Source: Siphonobacter sp. SORGH_AS_0500 (GTDB lineage Bacteria > Bacteroidota > Bacteroidia > Cytophagales > Spirosomataceae). From it: a DNA stretch of 64,000 nt. The notes below the pieces were generated by a model, which was given only the letters and a program-made list of their open reading frames with translations, did no database searches and was not told the DNA's origin. This document shows positions 9,775-18,028 of this stretch, piece by piece (the first letter of the stretch is position 1; each line of letters starts with the position of its first letter). A program made the position numbers and the translations under genes. The stretch is taken from NCBI RefSeq assembly GCF_002838835.1, contig NZ_NHPP01000018.1, forward strand, positions 1-64,000, in the 5' to 3' direction.

Positions 9775-9864
9775 GTAGAGACGCGACTTTATCGCGTCTG
9801 GGGTAAAGGCGTTTCTACTATTGGTTCTCATTCCCAGCCAGATGCGATAAAGTCGCGTCTCTAC
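9775..9864. repeat. Inverted repeat of the GAGACGCG family (MITE-like), copy 1
   Basis: Two 27-base arms (9775-9801 and 9838-9864), inverted, with one mismatch and a 36-base spacer. Each arm is itself partly palindromic, with GAGACGCG at one side and CGCGTCT at the other. A second, more diverged copy is at 36222-36324. The arrangement resembles a small non-coding REP or MITE element. I see no coding capacity and no clear target-site duplication. Confidence 0.6.
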
Positions 9865-10015
9865 AGGAAGATTATCCCTAATAGTTCGTAAGGGGGTATT
9901 CACCGCCGTTTGGAATAATAAATCCGAAGGGGCGATTTAAAGCCATTTCGGATAACTTTTACCCCTTGTGGGCATATAAAAGAAAACGGAGACAATCGAA
10001 GTTCATCACTTTACG

Positions 10016-10046
10016 TTGGTTGACTCGGGAATAGTAAATACTTTTG
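10016..10046 (+). promoter_or_regulatory. Promoter of the glycan-surface operon
   Basis: TTG (10016-10018), 20-base spacer, TACTTTTG (10039-10046): a full Bacteroidota-type promoter. It leaves a leader of about 110 bases before the ATG at 10161. No obvious riboswitch fold is visible in that leader. Confidence 0.6.
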
Positions 10047-10160
10047 CAGCCCAGAAACACAATGACGTCCGGCAAAGGAACCATTGGTAATGTTCTAACG
10101 AAGCAAACTTCCCATCTCTGAAAAAATTATCTTCAACCCCTTGATAGATTAACTAGTGCA

Positions 10161-11432
10161 ATGCCAATTCTTACCGTCTTTTACATTAAAGTAATCCTGA
10201 GTATTTTCCTGACCTTAGGTGTGATTTTGACCATCTGGAAACCGACTGTAATCGCCGGGTGGCAACAGAAAAATGATACGTTGGCCTTTAGTCTGGGTTT
10301 CCTGTTGCTGCGTCTGATTCCCTGGATTGTCATTTTCATCCTCTTCAATCATGACCCTCGGGGAGACGTTCCTTTTTTCTATTATAAAGCTCAGGCCGCA
10401 AAAGCGGGCGGTTTCGTATACCGCGACTTCTGGTCCTATCACGCTCCCTTATTCGCTTATATCATTAGTTTACCGCTATGGATCTGGCATAATTCCCGTT
10501 CCATTGTGCTGTTCATGGTATTGATGGAGACGTTGATTCTCTGGCTAACGTATCGAACCTATAAAAAGGAAAAATCTAATGCTCTTCAGGCAACGTTCAT
10601 TTACTGGCTGATACCAGCTTCGTTCATGTACATTCTGATTGATGGTCAGGAAGAAGTCTGGTTCTGGGGACTGGCTTTATTAATGTGGCGGCACGTAAAG
10701 AAAAATCCCGTTGATTATGAAGTAGGTCTGGGCGTAATCTTTGCTATTGCCTTATTAACCACGAAAGCTACCTTCGTTTTCTTTCTGCCACCGCTCCTGG
10801 TAAGCGTTCGCAAACCCATAAAAATGCTGCTGGTTATGGCCGCTATTGGCCTGCCTGCTCTGGCCTTTTTGTACTGGCAAATTGGTGACAGGTTCCTGAT
10901 GCCCATTCAGCATACCGAGCAGTTAATGACGCCGAACCTGTTCTCCATTACCCGGCCATTTATAGAATTATTCGTACACATCGATCAAAAGAATTCTACT
11001 GCCGTAAACTGGATTGGGTTAATCATTACGATGCTGCTGGTATCGTATCTGGCGTATCGTGGGCGAGTAAACCCGCTGAGTCACACCTTACCTTCCCTTT
11101 TTATCGCCACGTTTGCCTGTATGATGATTTTTCAGGCGAGTGCACCCGGAGCGTACCTGATTGCGTATGTACTGGCAGTAGTTTTTGAAATCGTTGACCT
11201 GAGAAATAACAAACATCTGTTAATCTTGTTAGTACTAAGTTGGTTGACCGTCGTGCAGCCTTTTGTCAATGTATGGATTAAACAGCCCGATTACATTAGC
11301 TTCTCAATGTTAGCAAATTCTGCGTATTTGGGTGAGTTAGCGTTACAAGTGATGAACGTGGCCTGTTTCTTTTGGATTGTTACGAAAGCCGCCATTAAGA
11401 TTGTGACTCCTAATTATTTAAGATCGGCATGA
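10161..11432 (+). CDS. GT-C-like multi-pass membrane protein (putative glycosyltransferase), paralogue 1
   Basis: A 423-residue protein with about 10-12 membrane helices. The first periplasmic loop holds acidic residues (NHDPRGDVPFFYYKAQAAKA), then VYRDFWSYHAPLFAY, which fits the D-F-W-x-Y-x-x-P-L pattern of PMT_2/GT-C polyprenyl-phosphate-sugar transferases; a second acidic site DGQEEVWFWGL follows. These enzymes take a sugar from a lipid carrier on the outer face of the inner membrane. It overlaps the next gene by four bases (ATGA), so the two are translationally coupled, and the next gene is a clear paralogue with the same motifs. Acceptor and sugar unknown. A non-catalytic membrane protein of the same fold is the main alternative. 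Confidence 0.65.
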   Translation: MPILTVFYIKVILSIFLTLGVILTIWKPTVIAGWQQKNDTLAFSLGFLLLRLIPWIVIFILFNHDPRGDVPFFYYKAQAAKAGGFVYRDFWSYHAPLFAYIISLPLWIWHNSRSIVLFMVLMETLILWLTYRTYKKEKSNALQATFIYWLIPASFMYILIDGQEEVWFWGLALLMWRHVKKNPVDYEVGLGVIFAIALLTTKATFVFFLPPLLVSVRKPIKMLLVMAAIGLPALAFLYWQIGDRFLMPIQHTEQLMTPNLFSITRPFIELFVHIDQKNSTAVNWIGLIITMLLVSYLAYRGRVNPLSHTLPSLFIATFACMMIFQASAPGAYLIAYVLAVVFEIVDLRNNKHLLILLVLSWLTVVQPFVNVWIKQPDYISFSMLANSAYLGELALQVMNVACFFWIVTKAAIKIVTPNYLRSA

Positions 11433-12664
11433 GTGTTGTTCTAGCCAAGTTGATCATTAGTCTGCTTTGCATTTTGCTGGTAAGCGTTGTGCTCTATTTC
11501 AGACCCCAGATCACCCTTGGATTAAAAAATAAAAGCGTCGTTGGCGTCTTAGGCACCAGTTGGGTATTGCTCCGCGTGTTGCCTTTTCTCTTGATTTATC
11601 TGTGGGCTGACTATCAGCCTACTTCCGATGTGAACGGCTTCTGGGACGAGGGTAGCAAGGCCTCGCAGGGCATGCTGGTATACAAGGATTTCTGGTCCCC
11701 GTATTCGCCTTTATATGCCTATTACTTAGGCCTTTGGCTGAAAATCTGGTATAGCCCGAAAATGATTATCCTCACCATGGCCGCTATGGACGGCCTGGCT
11801 CTGGCATTAACCTATCAGCTTTTTCGCTACAAGACCACAAAAGAGGATCTGCTCTTTAAATCTTTAGTGTACCTTTTGTTACCAGGATCGCTAGTGCTTT
11901 GCATTGTGGGTGCTCAGGAAGATATCTGGATGTGGCTTTTTGTCGTAGGGGCTTACTTAACCCGCAAACGCTATGGCGTAGTTGGTTTTAGCCTGGTCAT
12001 GGCTCTGGGAGTGTTGATGACAAAGGCCATTTTCGGTCTGGCTCTGTTTCCTTTGTTTCTGATTGAAAAAGAAAAAATTCGTTTCCTGATTCCTATTTCT
12101 ATCGTTGGGGCCATTTCGGTTGTGGTTCTGTACCTGACGGTTGGGATGGAGTTCATGCAGCCTCTCGATGAAGCTAACGTATTGCGAGCACCCAACATTC
12201 TGTCGGTTATTAACCCCTGGGCTTTCAATTTGGTAGGATTGGGTGCCAAAGCCTGGAACTGGATCGGGCTGGTCATTACTATTAGTGCGGGCTGTCTGAC
12301 AGCCTGGCGATTACGCAAGCATGAATACCCCGTTATGCTGGCTCATTTATGGGTAACCATGTACGGACTGATGATGATTGCCCAGCAAAGTGCCTACAGT
12401 AATTATCTGTTTCTATTCCTATTACCCATGGTTTTCGAAATCATCGACTGGAACAATCGAAAACAAATCTTCTTGCTTTTTGTATTTAATGTGCTGGCCG
12501 TTATTCACCCTTCAATGTGGTGGCGGCAGGGTATGCCGATTTACCTGAGTCCAACCGATATTTTTGCCATTCCTGATCGTACGATAGATTATTTCATTCA
12601 GTTAGGAATCGTTTGTGTGACACTTTATTTTGTTTGGGGATCGTTTCCCCGAAAAAAAAAGTAG
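11429..12664 (+). CDS. GT-C-like multi-pass membrane protein (putative glycosyltransferase), paralogue 2
   Basis: A 411-residue tandem paralogue of the preceding gene, starting inside its stop codon. It has the same order of features: N-terminal helices, an acidic first loop (DYQPTSDVNGFWDEGSKASQ), VYKDFWSPYSPLYAY, and a later acidic site GAQEDIWMWLF where paralogue 1 has GQEEVWFWGL. About ten membrane helices. Most of the shared positions cluster in the loops expected to form the active site, while helices have diverged, which suggests an old duplication with different substrates. Likely partner of paralogue 1 and the downstream acyltransferase in building or decorating a surface glycan. No function has been shown for this pair as far as I know. 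Confidence 0.65.
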   Translation: MSVVLAKLIISLLCILLVSVVLYFRPQITLGLKNKSVVGVLGTSWVLLRVLPFLLIYLWADYQPTSDVNGFWDEGSKASQGMLVYKDFWSPYSPLYAYYLGLWLKIWYSPKMIILTMAAMDGLALALTYQLFRYKTTKEDLLFKSLVYLLLPGSLVLCIVGAQEDIWMWLFVVGAYLTRKRYGVVGFSLVMALGVLMTKAIFGLALFPLFLIEKEKIRFLIPISIVGAISVVVLYLTVGMEFMQPLDEANVLRAPNILSVINPWAFNLVGLGAKAWNWIGLVITISAGCLTAWRLRKHEYPVMLAHLWVTMYGLMMIAQQSAYSNYLFLFLLPMVFEIIDWNNRKQIFLLFVFNVLAVIHPSMWWRQGMPIYLSPTDIFAIPDRTIDYFIQLGIVCVTLYFVWGSFPRKKK

Positions 12665-12734
12665 CTCAGAACGAACCGGAATTAGTAGTGGCCTAAGTTA
12701 TATTTATACATCCCGAAACTAGAAAAAACAGTAG

Positions 12735-13904
12735 TTGGAATCTACCGCAAACAAATGGCCTGCGGAGGAGCAGTCCTCTGCGAAAAAAGCAATTCAGAAA
12801 CGGAATTTTCCTAACCTGAATGGAGTACGCTGCATCGCAGCTATGTCGGTATTGATTCACCATCTGGAGCAGGCTAAACATACGTATGGAGTAGTTAACA
12901 TCTACGAAATAACGGTAGTGAAGCACGCCGGTCGTCTGGGGGTTGGTTTGTTTTTTGTGTTAAGCGGATTTCTGATTACGTATCTACTATTGCAGGAAAA
13001 AGGCAATTTCGGGGACATTTCCGCTCCAAAATTTTACCTGCGAAGAGTCTTCCGAATCTGGCCTATTTATTACGTCATGGTCTTGCTGGCGGTCTTCGTA
13101 TTTCCTAACTTCTCAATCTTCTATTATCCGGGTGTAACCGAGTTATTACAACGTAATTTTACGGAACGGCTTTCGCTGTTGATGCTGGTCTTACCTAATT
13201 ATGCCTTTGTACTTTATGGCATTCCATACTGGGCTGCTCAGGCCTGGTCTATCGGTGTCGAAGAACAGTTTTATTACCTATGGCCCTGGATTATCAAATA
13301 CCCTAAAAAAACGATAGGTATCGTTGCCATTTTTCTAACGGCTACCGTTGGATTATTAGCGTTGGGCATTTATTTTCTGGATGCCCCTGAAGTTAGAAAG
13401 ATAGATGGAGTTCTGACCTTCATTGGGCAGTTTCGCCTGTTAATCATGGCTTTAGGGGGAGCAGGGGCGTATGCAGTTTATAAAAATAATACCAGAATAC
13501 TCAATGTATTGTATCGAAAAGATTTACAGATTGGCGTCTACATACTCTTCCTGATCTGTTTCTTTTCCGGCATTCACATTCCGGCTTTTATGGAAGTGTA
13601 TTCGCTGTTTTTCTGCTTCTTTATCTTAAATGTAGCCACCAATCCCAACAGTATTATTTCTCTGGAAACCCCTATTGTTAGTTACCTGGGCAAGATTTCT
13701 TACGGCTTATACCTTTATCACGTCGTGGTTTCCATCGTATTCATTAATCTGTTACGAATGTATGCTCCCGAATTATCCACGACGGTTTATAACCTGATTT
13801 TATATCCCTGCGTCATTGGATTTTCAGTACTGGTCTCGGGCCTGTCTTACGAGTATTTTGAGAAGCCCTTACTTCGTTTTAAGGATGAACGGTACGGACG
13901 TTAA
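12735..13904 (+). CDS. Membrane acyltransferase (acyltransferase family 3, OafA/YrhL-like)
   Basis: A 389-residue integral-membrane acyltransferase with about ten helices, which acetylates or acylates sugars of surface polysaccharides. Family marks are LNGVRCIAAMSVLIHHLEQ near residue 30 with the catalytic-type His, RLGVGLFFVLSGFLITYLL, and YLRRVFRIWPIYY with the conserved Arg residues. The start is TTG at 12735: a stop precedes it in frame (12732-12734), and the next ATG (about 12843) would remove the essential first helix. It lies 70 bases after the two GT-C-like genes and is probably co-transcribed. Its stop overlaps by four bases with the convergent deacetylase gene. Likely acts on the glycan made by its neighbours. 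Confidence 0.88.
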   Translation: MESTANKWPAEEQSSAKKAIQKRNFPNLNGVRCIAAMSVLIHHLEQAKHTYGVVNIYEITVVKHAGRLGVGLFFVLSGFLITYLLLQEKGNFGDISAPKFYLRRVFRIWPIYYVMVLLAVFVFPNFSIFYYPGVTELLQRNFTERLSLLMLVLPNYAFVLYGIPYWAAQAWSIGVEEQFYYLWPWIIKYPKKTIGIVAIFLTATVGLLALGIYFLDAPEVRKIDGVLTFIGQFRLLIMALGGAGAYAVYKNNTRILNVLYRKDLQIGVYILFLICFFSGIHIPAFMEVYSLFFCFFILNVATNPNSIISLETPIVSYLGKISYGLYLYHVVVSIVFINLLRMYAPELSTTVYNLILYPCVIGFSVLVSGLSYEYFEKPLLRFKDERYGR

Positions 13905-14704
13905 TCTTTCACGTTAGGTAAGTCAGACATACGGTAAAATTTCAGGTTTAATTCCTGGGCCGTCGCCAGAATTTTCTCCAGAAAACTAATATCAAATCCG
14001 TATTGCTTCGCCGTTGGGGGTGCTGATAAGGGCTCATGCCCGAACAACAAAACGGCTTTCCCTTTCTCCTTTGCCTTCACTAAAGCATCTTTCATTTCTT
14101 CCTGAGAAAGATTCGCACTGTAATCAATCAGCAGAGCATCCACTACGCGTTCCTGATCGAAGTCATAGTAAATCTGAGGTAAGTATTGGGGCGGAATATG
14201 GTAGAGTTTAAAGCCTTTGTAATGACGTTCCGCCAGGGCTACATCACGTAAAATCTGAAAACCTGAAGTGAGTAAGACGGAATCGACGCGGGTGTTATGA
14301 TTGCCGCCGGGGTGAGCATAAGAGGTGGGGTAAAAACCGGCTTTATTCAGGTAAGAAAGTCCGGGACGGATTTCAGTATTAAGATAACCTTCTACGCCTA
14401 AATCCTGAATCATTTGCGTAGAAACGCCGTGAATAGTACCGTGGTAACCAATTTCATGACCTTCGTTCCGAAGTTGCTTTAGTAAAGTAATGTCTTCTGC
14501 AGAAAGCGAATCCGGGCAGTTAATGAAGAAAGTAACTTGGGCATTGTACTTCCTGAAAAGCGGTATTAACGCGGCCCATTCCTTCAGAAAATGATCGTCG
14601 AAAGATAAGGCAACGCCGGCCCGTTCAGGATGTTTCGGTGGCGTATCACATCCGAACAAACTCATAAGCAGCAGGAAGAATACTAGTAATTTATGAAAAG
14701 GCAT
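13901..14704 (-). CDS. Lipoprotein polysaccharide deacetylase (NodB-like, CE4)
   Basis: A 267-residue lipoprotein. The signal ends in a lipobox LFGC (Cys near residue 19). The NodB fold is recognised by ALSFDDHF (first motif; usually FDDG), VTFFIN, the metal-binding GHEIGYHGTIHG with the H-x3-H pair, and YAHPGGN in place of the usual RxPxG motif. CE4 enzymes remove N- or O-acetyl groups from glycans; the lipid anchor places it at the periplasm or outer membrane. It faces the acyltransferase gene tail-to-tail, so the pair could add and remove acyl groups on the same polymer, but that is inference. Substitutions in motifs 1 and 3 make substrate prediction unsafe. Confidence 0.82.
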   Translation of the reverse strand: MPFHKLLVFFLLLMSLFGCDTPPKHPERAGVALSFDDHFLKEWAALIPLFRKYNAQVTFFINCPDSLSAEDITLLKQLRNEGHEIGYHGTIHGVSTQMIQDLGVEGYLNTEIRPGLSYLNKAGFYPTSYAHPGGNHNTRVDSVLLTSGFQILRDVALAERHYKGFKLYHIPPQYLPQIYYDFDQERVVDALLIDYSANLSQEEMKDALVKAKEKGKAVLLFGHEPLSAPPTAKQYGFDISFLEKILATAQELNLKFYRMSDLPNVKD

Positions 14705-14848
14705 ACGGCGAATTTAATCAGGAAATGGCCTGAAAGATAACAATTATAAAAAGTAAACAGGTGATTGAAATTGTCTGGATACCTGAGAGGTTGAATTCGT
14801 ACATCATGCAGAGATACGAGTTCATCCCAAAGCGATCCTTTACGGATT

Positions 14849-14870
14849 GTTACCGCCTTTTAACGGTAAC
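14849..14870. promoter_or_regulatory. Inverted repeat upstream of susC, possible operator
   Basis: GTTACCG (14849-14855) / CGGTAAC (14864-14870), perfect 7-bp arms, 8-base spacer, ending 37 bases before the -7 element. Its position suits a regulator-binding site. No regulator gene is adjacent. Confidence 0.4.
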
Positions 14871-14907
14871 ATAACATTCTCTTAAAGCCCTTCTTTCCCC
14901 GATAATC

Positions 14908-14915
14908 TACTTTTG
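14908..14915 (+). promoter_or_regulatory. -7 element of the susC promoter
   Basis: TACTTTTG matches TAnnTTTG exactly. No good TTG lies 19-21 bases upstream, as expected for an activated promoter. Transcription would start at about 14920. Confidence 0.55.
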
Positions 14916-14922
14916 TGGCCTG

Positions 14923-14967
14923 AAAACTCTGAAAATAATTCATTGATTTTCAGAGTTTTATTTTTTA
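14923..14967 (+). terminator. Hairpin plus U-run in the susC leader (possible attenuator)
   Basis: Perfect 14-bp stem AAAACTCTGAAAAT (14923-14936) / ATTTTCAGAGTTTT (14946-14959), 9-base loop, then ATTTTTTA. It begins almost at the predicted transcription start and ends about 35 bases before the susC ATG. The upstream gene is on the other strand, so this cannot be that gene's terminator. Confidence 0.6.
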
Positions 14968-15000
14968 CAGAAAAATCATTTTCTTCCCAAAGTTTAGTCT

Positions 15001-18000
15001 ATGAAAAACTTGAACTGTTTTTCAGGTCAGGTAAAGTATGTCCTTGCGGGGCTATTTCTACTGAATCAACTTCCACAACGGGTGGTGGCATCACCCCACC
15101 TGCATAGTGTTTCCCCGAAGGAACTAACCATTACCGGCCAGGTAACGGATGCTCAAACCCGTGAAGTATTAACGGGTTGTACGGTCATGGTAAAAGGTAC
15201 CTCGGTTGGTACGACTACGGGAGCCGATGGAAAGTATAGCATCAAAGTTCCCAATACAGAAGCTATACTGGTCTTTCAATTTGTGGGCTATGAGCCCATG
15301 GAAATGCCTGTGGGTCGTCAGACGACCATTAACGTTGAACTGAAAAACGACGCAGCAGATCTGTCTCAGGTAGTTGTGATTGGTTACGGTAGTACAGTGA
15401 AAAAGGACATGACCGGAGCCATTACTTCGCTGAAAAGCTCAGAGTTTAACAAAGGGATCATCAACTCGCCCGAGCAGTTATTACAGGGCAAGGTTTCTGG
15501 GGTAAATGTTACTTCAGCTACTGGTGAACCCGGTGGGACTCAGAATATCACCGTTCGCGGTCCCGGAGGAATTCGTACAGGAAGTACGCCGCTGTTCGTA
15601 GTGGATGGTCTGGCTCTGGATAACAGTAGTACGGGTGGAGCAACGAACCCGCTGGTATTCCTCAACCCACAGGATATTGAGTCCATTGATGTATTGAAAG
15701 ATGCTTCAGCTACGGCCATTTACGGTTCTCGTGGTGCCAATGGCGTAGTTTTGATTACCACTAAGAAAGGCAAAGCCGGTCGCTCGACGTTGACTTACAA
15801 CGGAAATATCGGGGTCTCAACGCTGGCAAATCCTTTGAATGTATTATCTGCTGATGAATTTCGTACGGAAGTTCCCAAGCTGGGGAACAGTTTGGTGGAC
15901 AAGGGTGGTAATACCAATTGGCAGAAAGAAATTTCCCGCCGGGCCATTACTCAAAACCACAATGTGGCTCTGAGTGGTGGTTCAGAAAAACTGACGTATT
16001 ATGCCTCATTCGGGTTACAGGATCAGCAGGGAATCCTGAAAAATAGCAATCTAAAGCGTTATACGGGCCGAATTAATGCGACGCAGAAATTACTTGAAGA
16101 TCGCGTAAGTGTTGATATTAATCTGAATGTGACGAATACGGTTAACCAGCGGCCCCCCATTCAAAGTCTCATTGGAGGAGCACTAGCAGCTAACCCTACC
16201 TATCCGGCCTATGATGCGGATGGCAAGCCTTTTCAGTATGTAGATGGTACCAACCCTCTGATTCCACTTTCCCTGGAAAAGGACCTTACCAAAACGAACC
16301 GGGTGATTGCGAGTATCTCACCTTCAGTAACCCTTATCAAAGGACTGGTCTACAAACTCAATTTTGCCGTTGATCAGTCGAGTGCTGCTCAGGACCTTCA
16401 GTCCTTGCCAAATGAAGTGCCCTTCCAGGAAGGTCGTCTTGAAACCACCAATACGTACAATACTAACCGATTGATTGAAAATTACTTAACGTATTCATTC
16501 AACCGCAATGAGCACAATTTCTCTGCTCTGGCGGGGCATTCGTATCAGCGTATTTTTCTACAGGGTCGTACGAATAGTATCAATAAATTTCCTATTTCGG
16601 ACATTGAGCCCATCTACAATCCAGGGTTAGGGCAAGACCTGACGCTGACGAACAACCGTCCGACGGGTTACGCGACGATCAATGAACTACAGTCATTTTT
16701 CTCGCGGGTCAATTACCAATGGAAAGACAAGTATCTGGCGACCCTGACGGTTCGGGCGGATGGTTCGTCGAAGTTTGGAGCTAACAATAAATACGGTATT
16801 TTCCCGTCAGCCTCGTTGGGCTGGCGTTTATCGGAAGAACCTTTCCTGAAACGCATTCCTGCCATTACAGAGCTGAAAATCAGGGCTGGTTGGGGACAAA
16901 CGGGTAATCAGGAAATTCCCTCTAAAATTACTCAGGCCCGGTTTTCTACCAGCGTAACCGGAACTACCACTTACCCTCTGAATGGCTCCAATACCTATCC
17001 TTCTGGAGCTACGTACAATCGCCTGGCCAACCCGGATATTCAGTGGGAAGTTTCTACGCAAAGTAACTTTGGACTTGATTTTGCCTTCTTCGACGGATCA
17101 TTAAGTGGTTCATTGGATCTATTCCGTAAAGTATCCAACAATATTCTGCTCGAAGTAATACCTGCCGATCCCGTGCAGCCTGTCCGCACTTTATGGACGA
17201 ACGTGCATGACATGAAGATTACGAATCAGGGCTTGGAAATTGATCTGAATTACCGCAAGAGCTTTGCTAATGGGCTACGTTACTCCATTGGTGGTAATGT
17301 TACGTTCATCGGTAATAACGTAACGAACTCACCTTATTCCGTGCTTACTTCAGGAACCGCTTCGGGTTCGGGGTTATCCTCCGCAACGATAAACGGCTAC
17401 GTGAATGGTCAGCCCATCGGTACGTTTTACCTGAAAAATTTCATCGGCTTTGATGACAAAGGAATTAATAAGTTTCAGGATGTCGACGGCGATGGCATTA
17501 TTACGGATAACGATCGGGTAGCGGCTGGTTCGGCTTTACCGAAAAAGATGTTCAACATTAATGGTAGCATTGCTTACAAAGGCTTTGATCTGACGGCTAA
17601 CCTGAATGGCGTTTCGGGTAACAAAGTCTATGATAACACGGCCAATGCGATGTTTTATAAGTTACGGTTGTCGAAAGGGCTCAACGTAACCCCCGAGGCC
17701 CTTCAATACGCTAATGAATCGGTTAATAACTCGGCTCCGGTATCTACACGCTTCCTGAAAAATGGTCAATTCTTACGTCTGAATAACCTGAGTTTGGGCT
17801 ATAACGTCAATACGGTAGGTCTGGGAATGGACAAATGGGTGTCCAACATTCGCTTGTCAGTAACGGGTCAGAATCTCTTCGTGATTACCCCTTACAATGG
17901 CTACGACCCTGAGGTAAACAATGACCGCTCGGTGAATGGAGTTTCATCGTACGGGATTGATTATCTGAGTTATCCTAAAGCTCGTTCCGTGATTTTTGGA

Positions 18001-18018
18001 TTAACCATTAGCTTATAA
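15001..18018 (+). CDS. SusC/RagA-family TonB-linked outer-membrane transporter
   Basis: A 1005-residue outer-membrane beta-barrel that imports glycans or peptides with TonB energy, working with the SusD partner encoded 10 bases downstream. Signal peptide in the first ~30 residues; a carboxypeptidase-regulatory-like domain (ITGQVTDAQTREVLTGCTV, about residues 41-115); a TonB box-like stretch and plug domain (DLSQVVVIGYGSTVKKDMTG to IYGSRGANGVVLITTKKGK, about 115-260); then the 22-strand barrel, ending with the typical aromatic C-terminus SVIFGLTISL. Length is normal. No anti-sigma/ECF pair or hybrid sensor adjoins it, so control may come from the upstream palindrome and leader hairpin. The substrate cannot be read from sequence. 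Confidence 0.95.
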   Translation: MKNLNCFSGQVKYVLAGLFLLNQLPQRVVASPHLHSVSPKELTITGQVTDAQTREVLTGCTVMVKGTSVGTTTGADGKYSIKVPNTEAILVFQFVGYEPMEMPVGRQTTINVELKNDAADLSQVVVIGYGSTVKKDMTGAITSLKSSEFNKGIINSPEQLLQGKVSGVNVTSATGEPGGTQNITVRGPGGIRTGSTPLFVVDGLALDNSSTGGATNPLVFLNPQDIESIDVLKDASATAIYGSRGANGVVLITTKKGKAGRSTLTYNGNIGVSTLANPLNVLSADEFRTEVPKLGNSLVDKGGNTNWQKEISRRAITQNHNVALSGGSEKLTYYASFGLQDQQGILKNSNLKRYTGRINATQKLLEDRVSVDINLNVTNTVNQRPPIQSLIGGALAANPTYPAYDADGKPFQYVDGTNPLIPLSLEKDLTKTNRVIASISPSVTLIKGLVYKLNFAVDQSSAAQDLQSLPNEVPFQEGRLETTNTYNTNRLIENYLTYSFNRNEHNFSALAGHSYQRIFLQGRTNSINKFPISDIEPIYNPGLGQDLTLTNNRPTGYATINELQSFFSRVNYQWKDKYLATLTVRADGSSKFGANNKYGIFPSASLGWRLSEEPFLKRIPAITELKIRAGWGQTGNQEIPSKITQARFSTSVTGTTTYPLNGSNTYPSGATYNRLANPDIQWEVSTQSNFGLDFAFFDGSLSGSLDLFRKVSNNILLEVIPADPVQPVRTLWTNVHDMKITNQGLEIDLNYRKSFANGLRYSIGGNVTFIGNNVTNSPYSVLTSGTASGSGLSSATINGYVNGQPIGTFYLKNFIGFDDKGINKFQDVDGDGIITDNDRVAAGSALPKKMFNINGSIAYKGFDLTANLNGVSGNKVYDNTANAMFYKLRLSKGLNVTPEALQYANESVNNSAPVSTRFLKNGQFLRLNNLSLGYNVNTVGLGMDKWVSNIRLSVTGQNLFVITPYNGYDPEVNNDRSVNGVSSYGIDYLSYPKARSVIFGLTISL

Positions 18019-18028
18019 TTCAACGACA

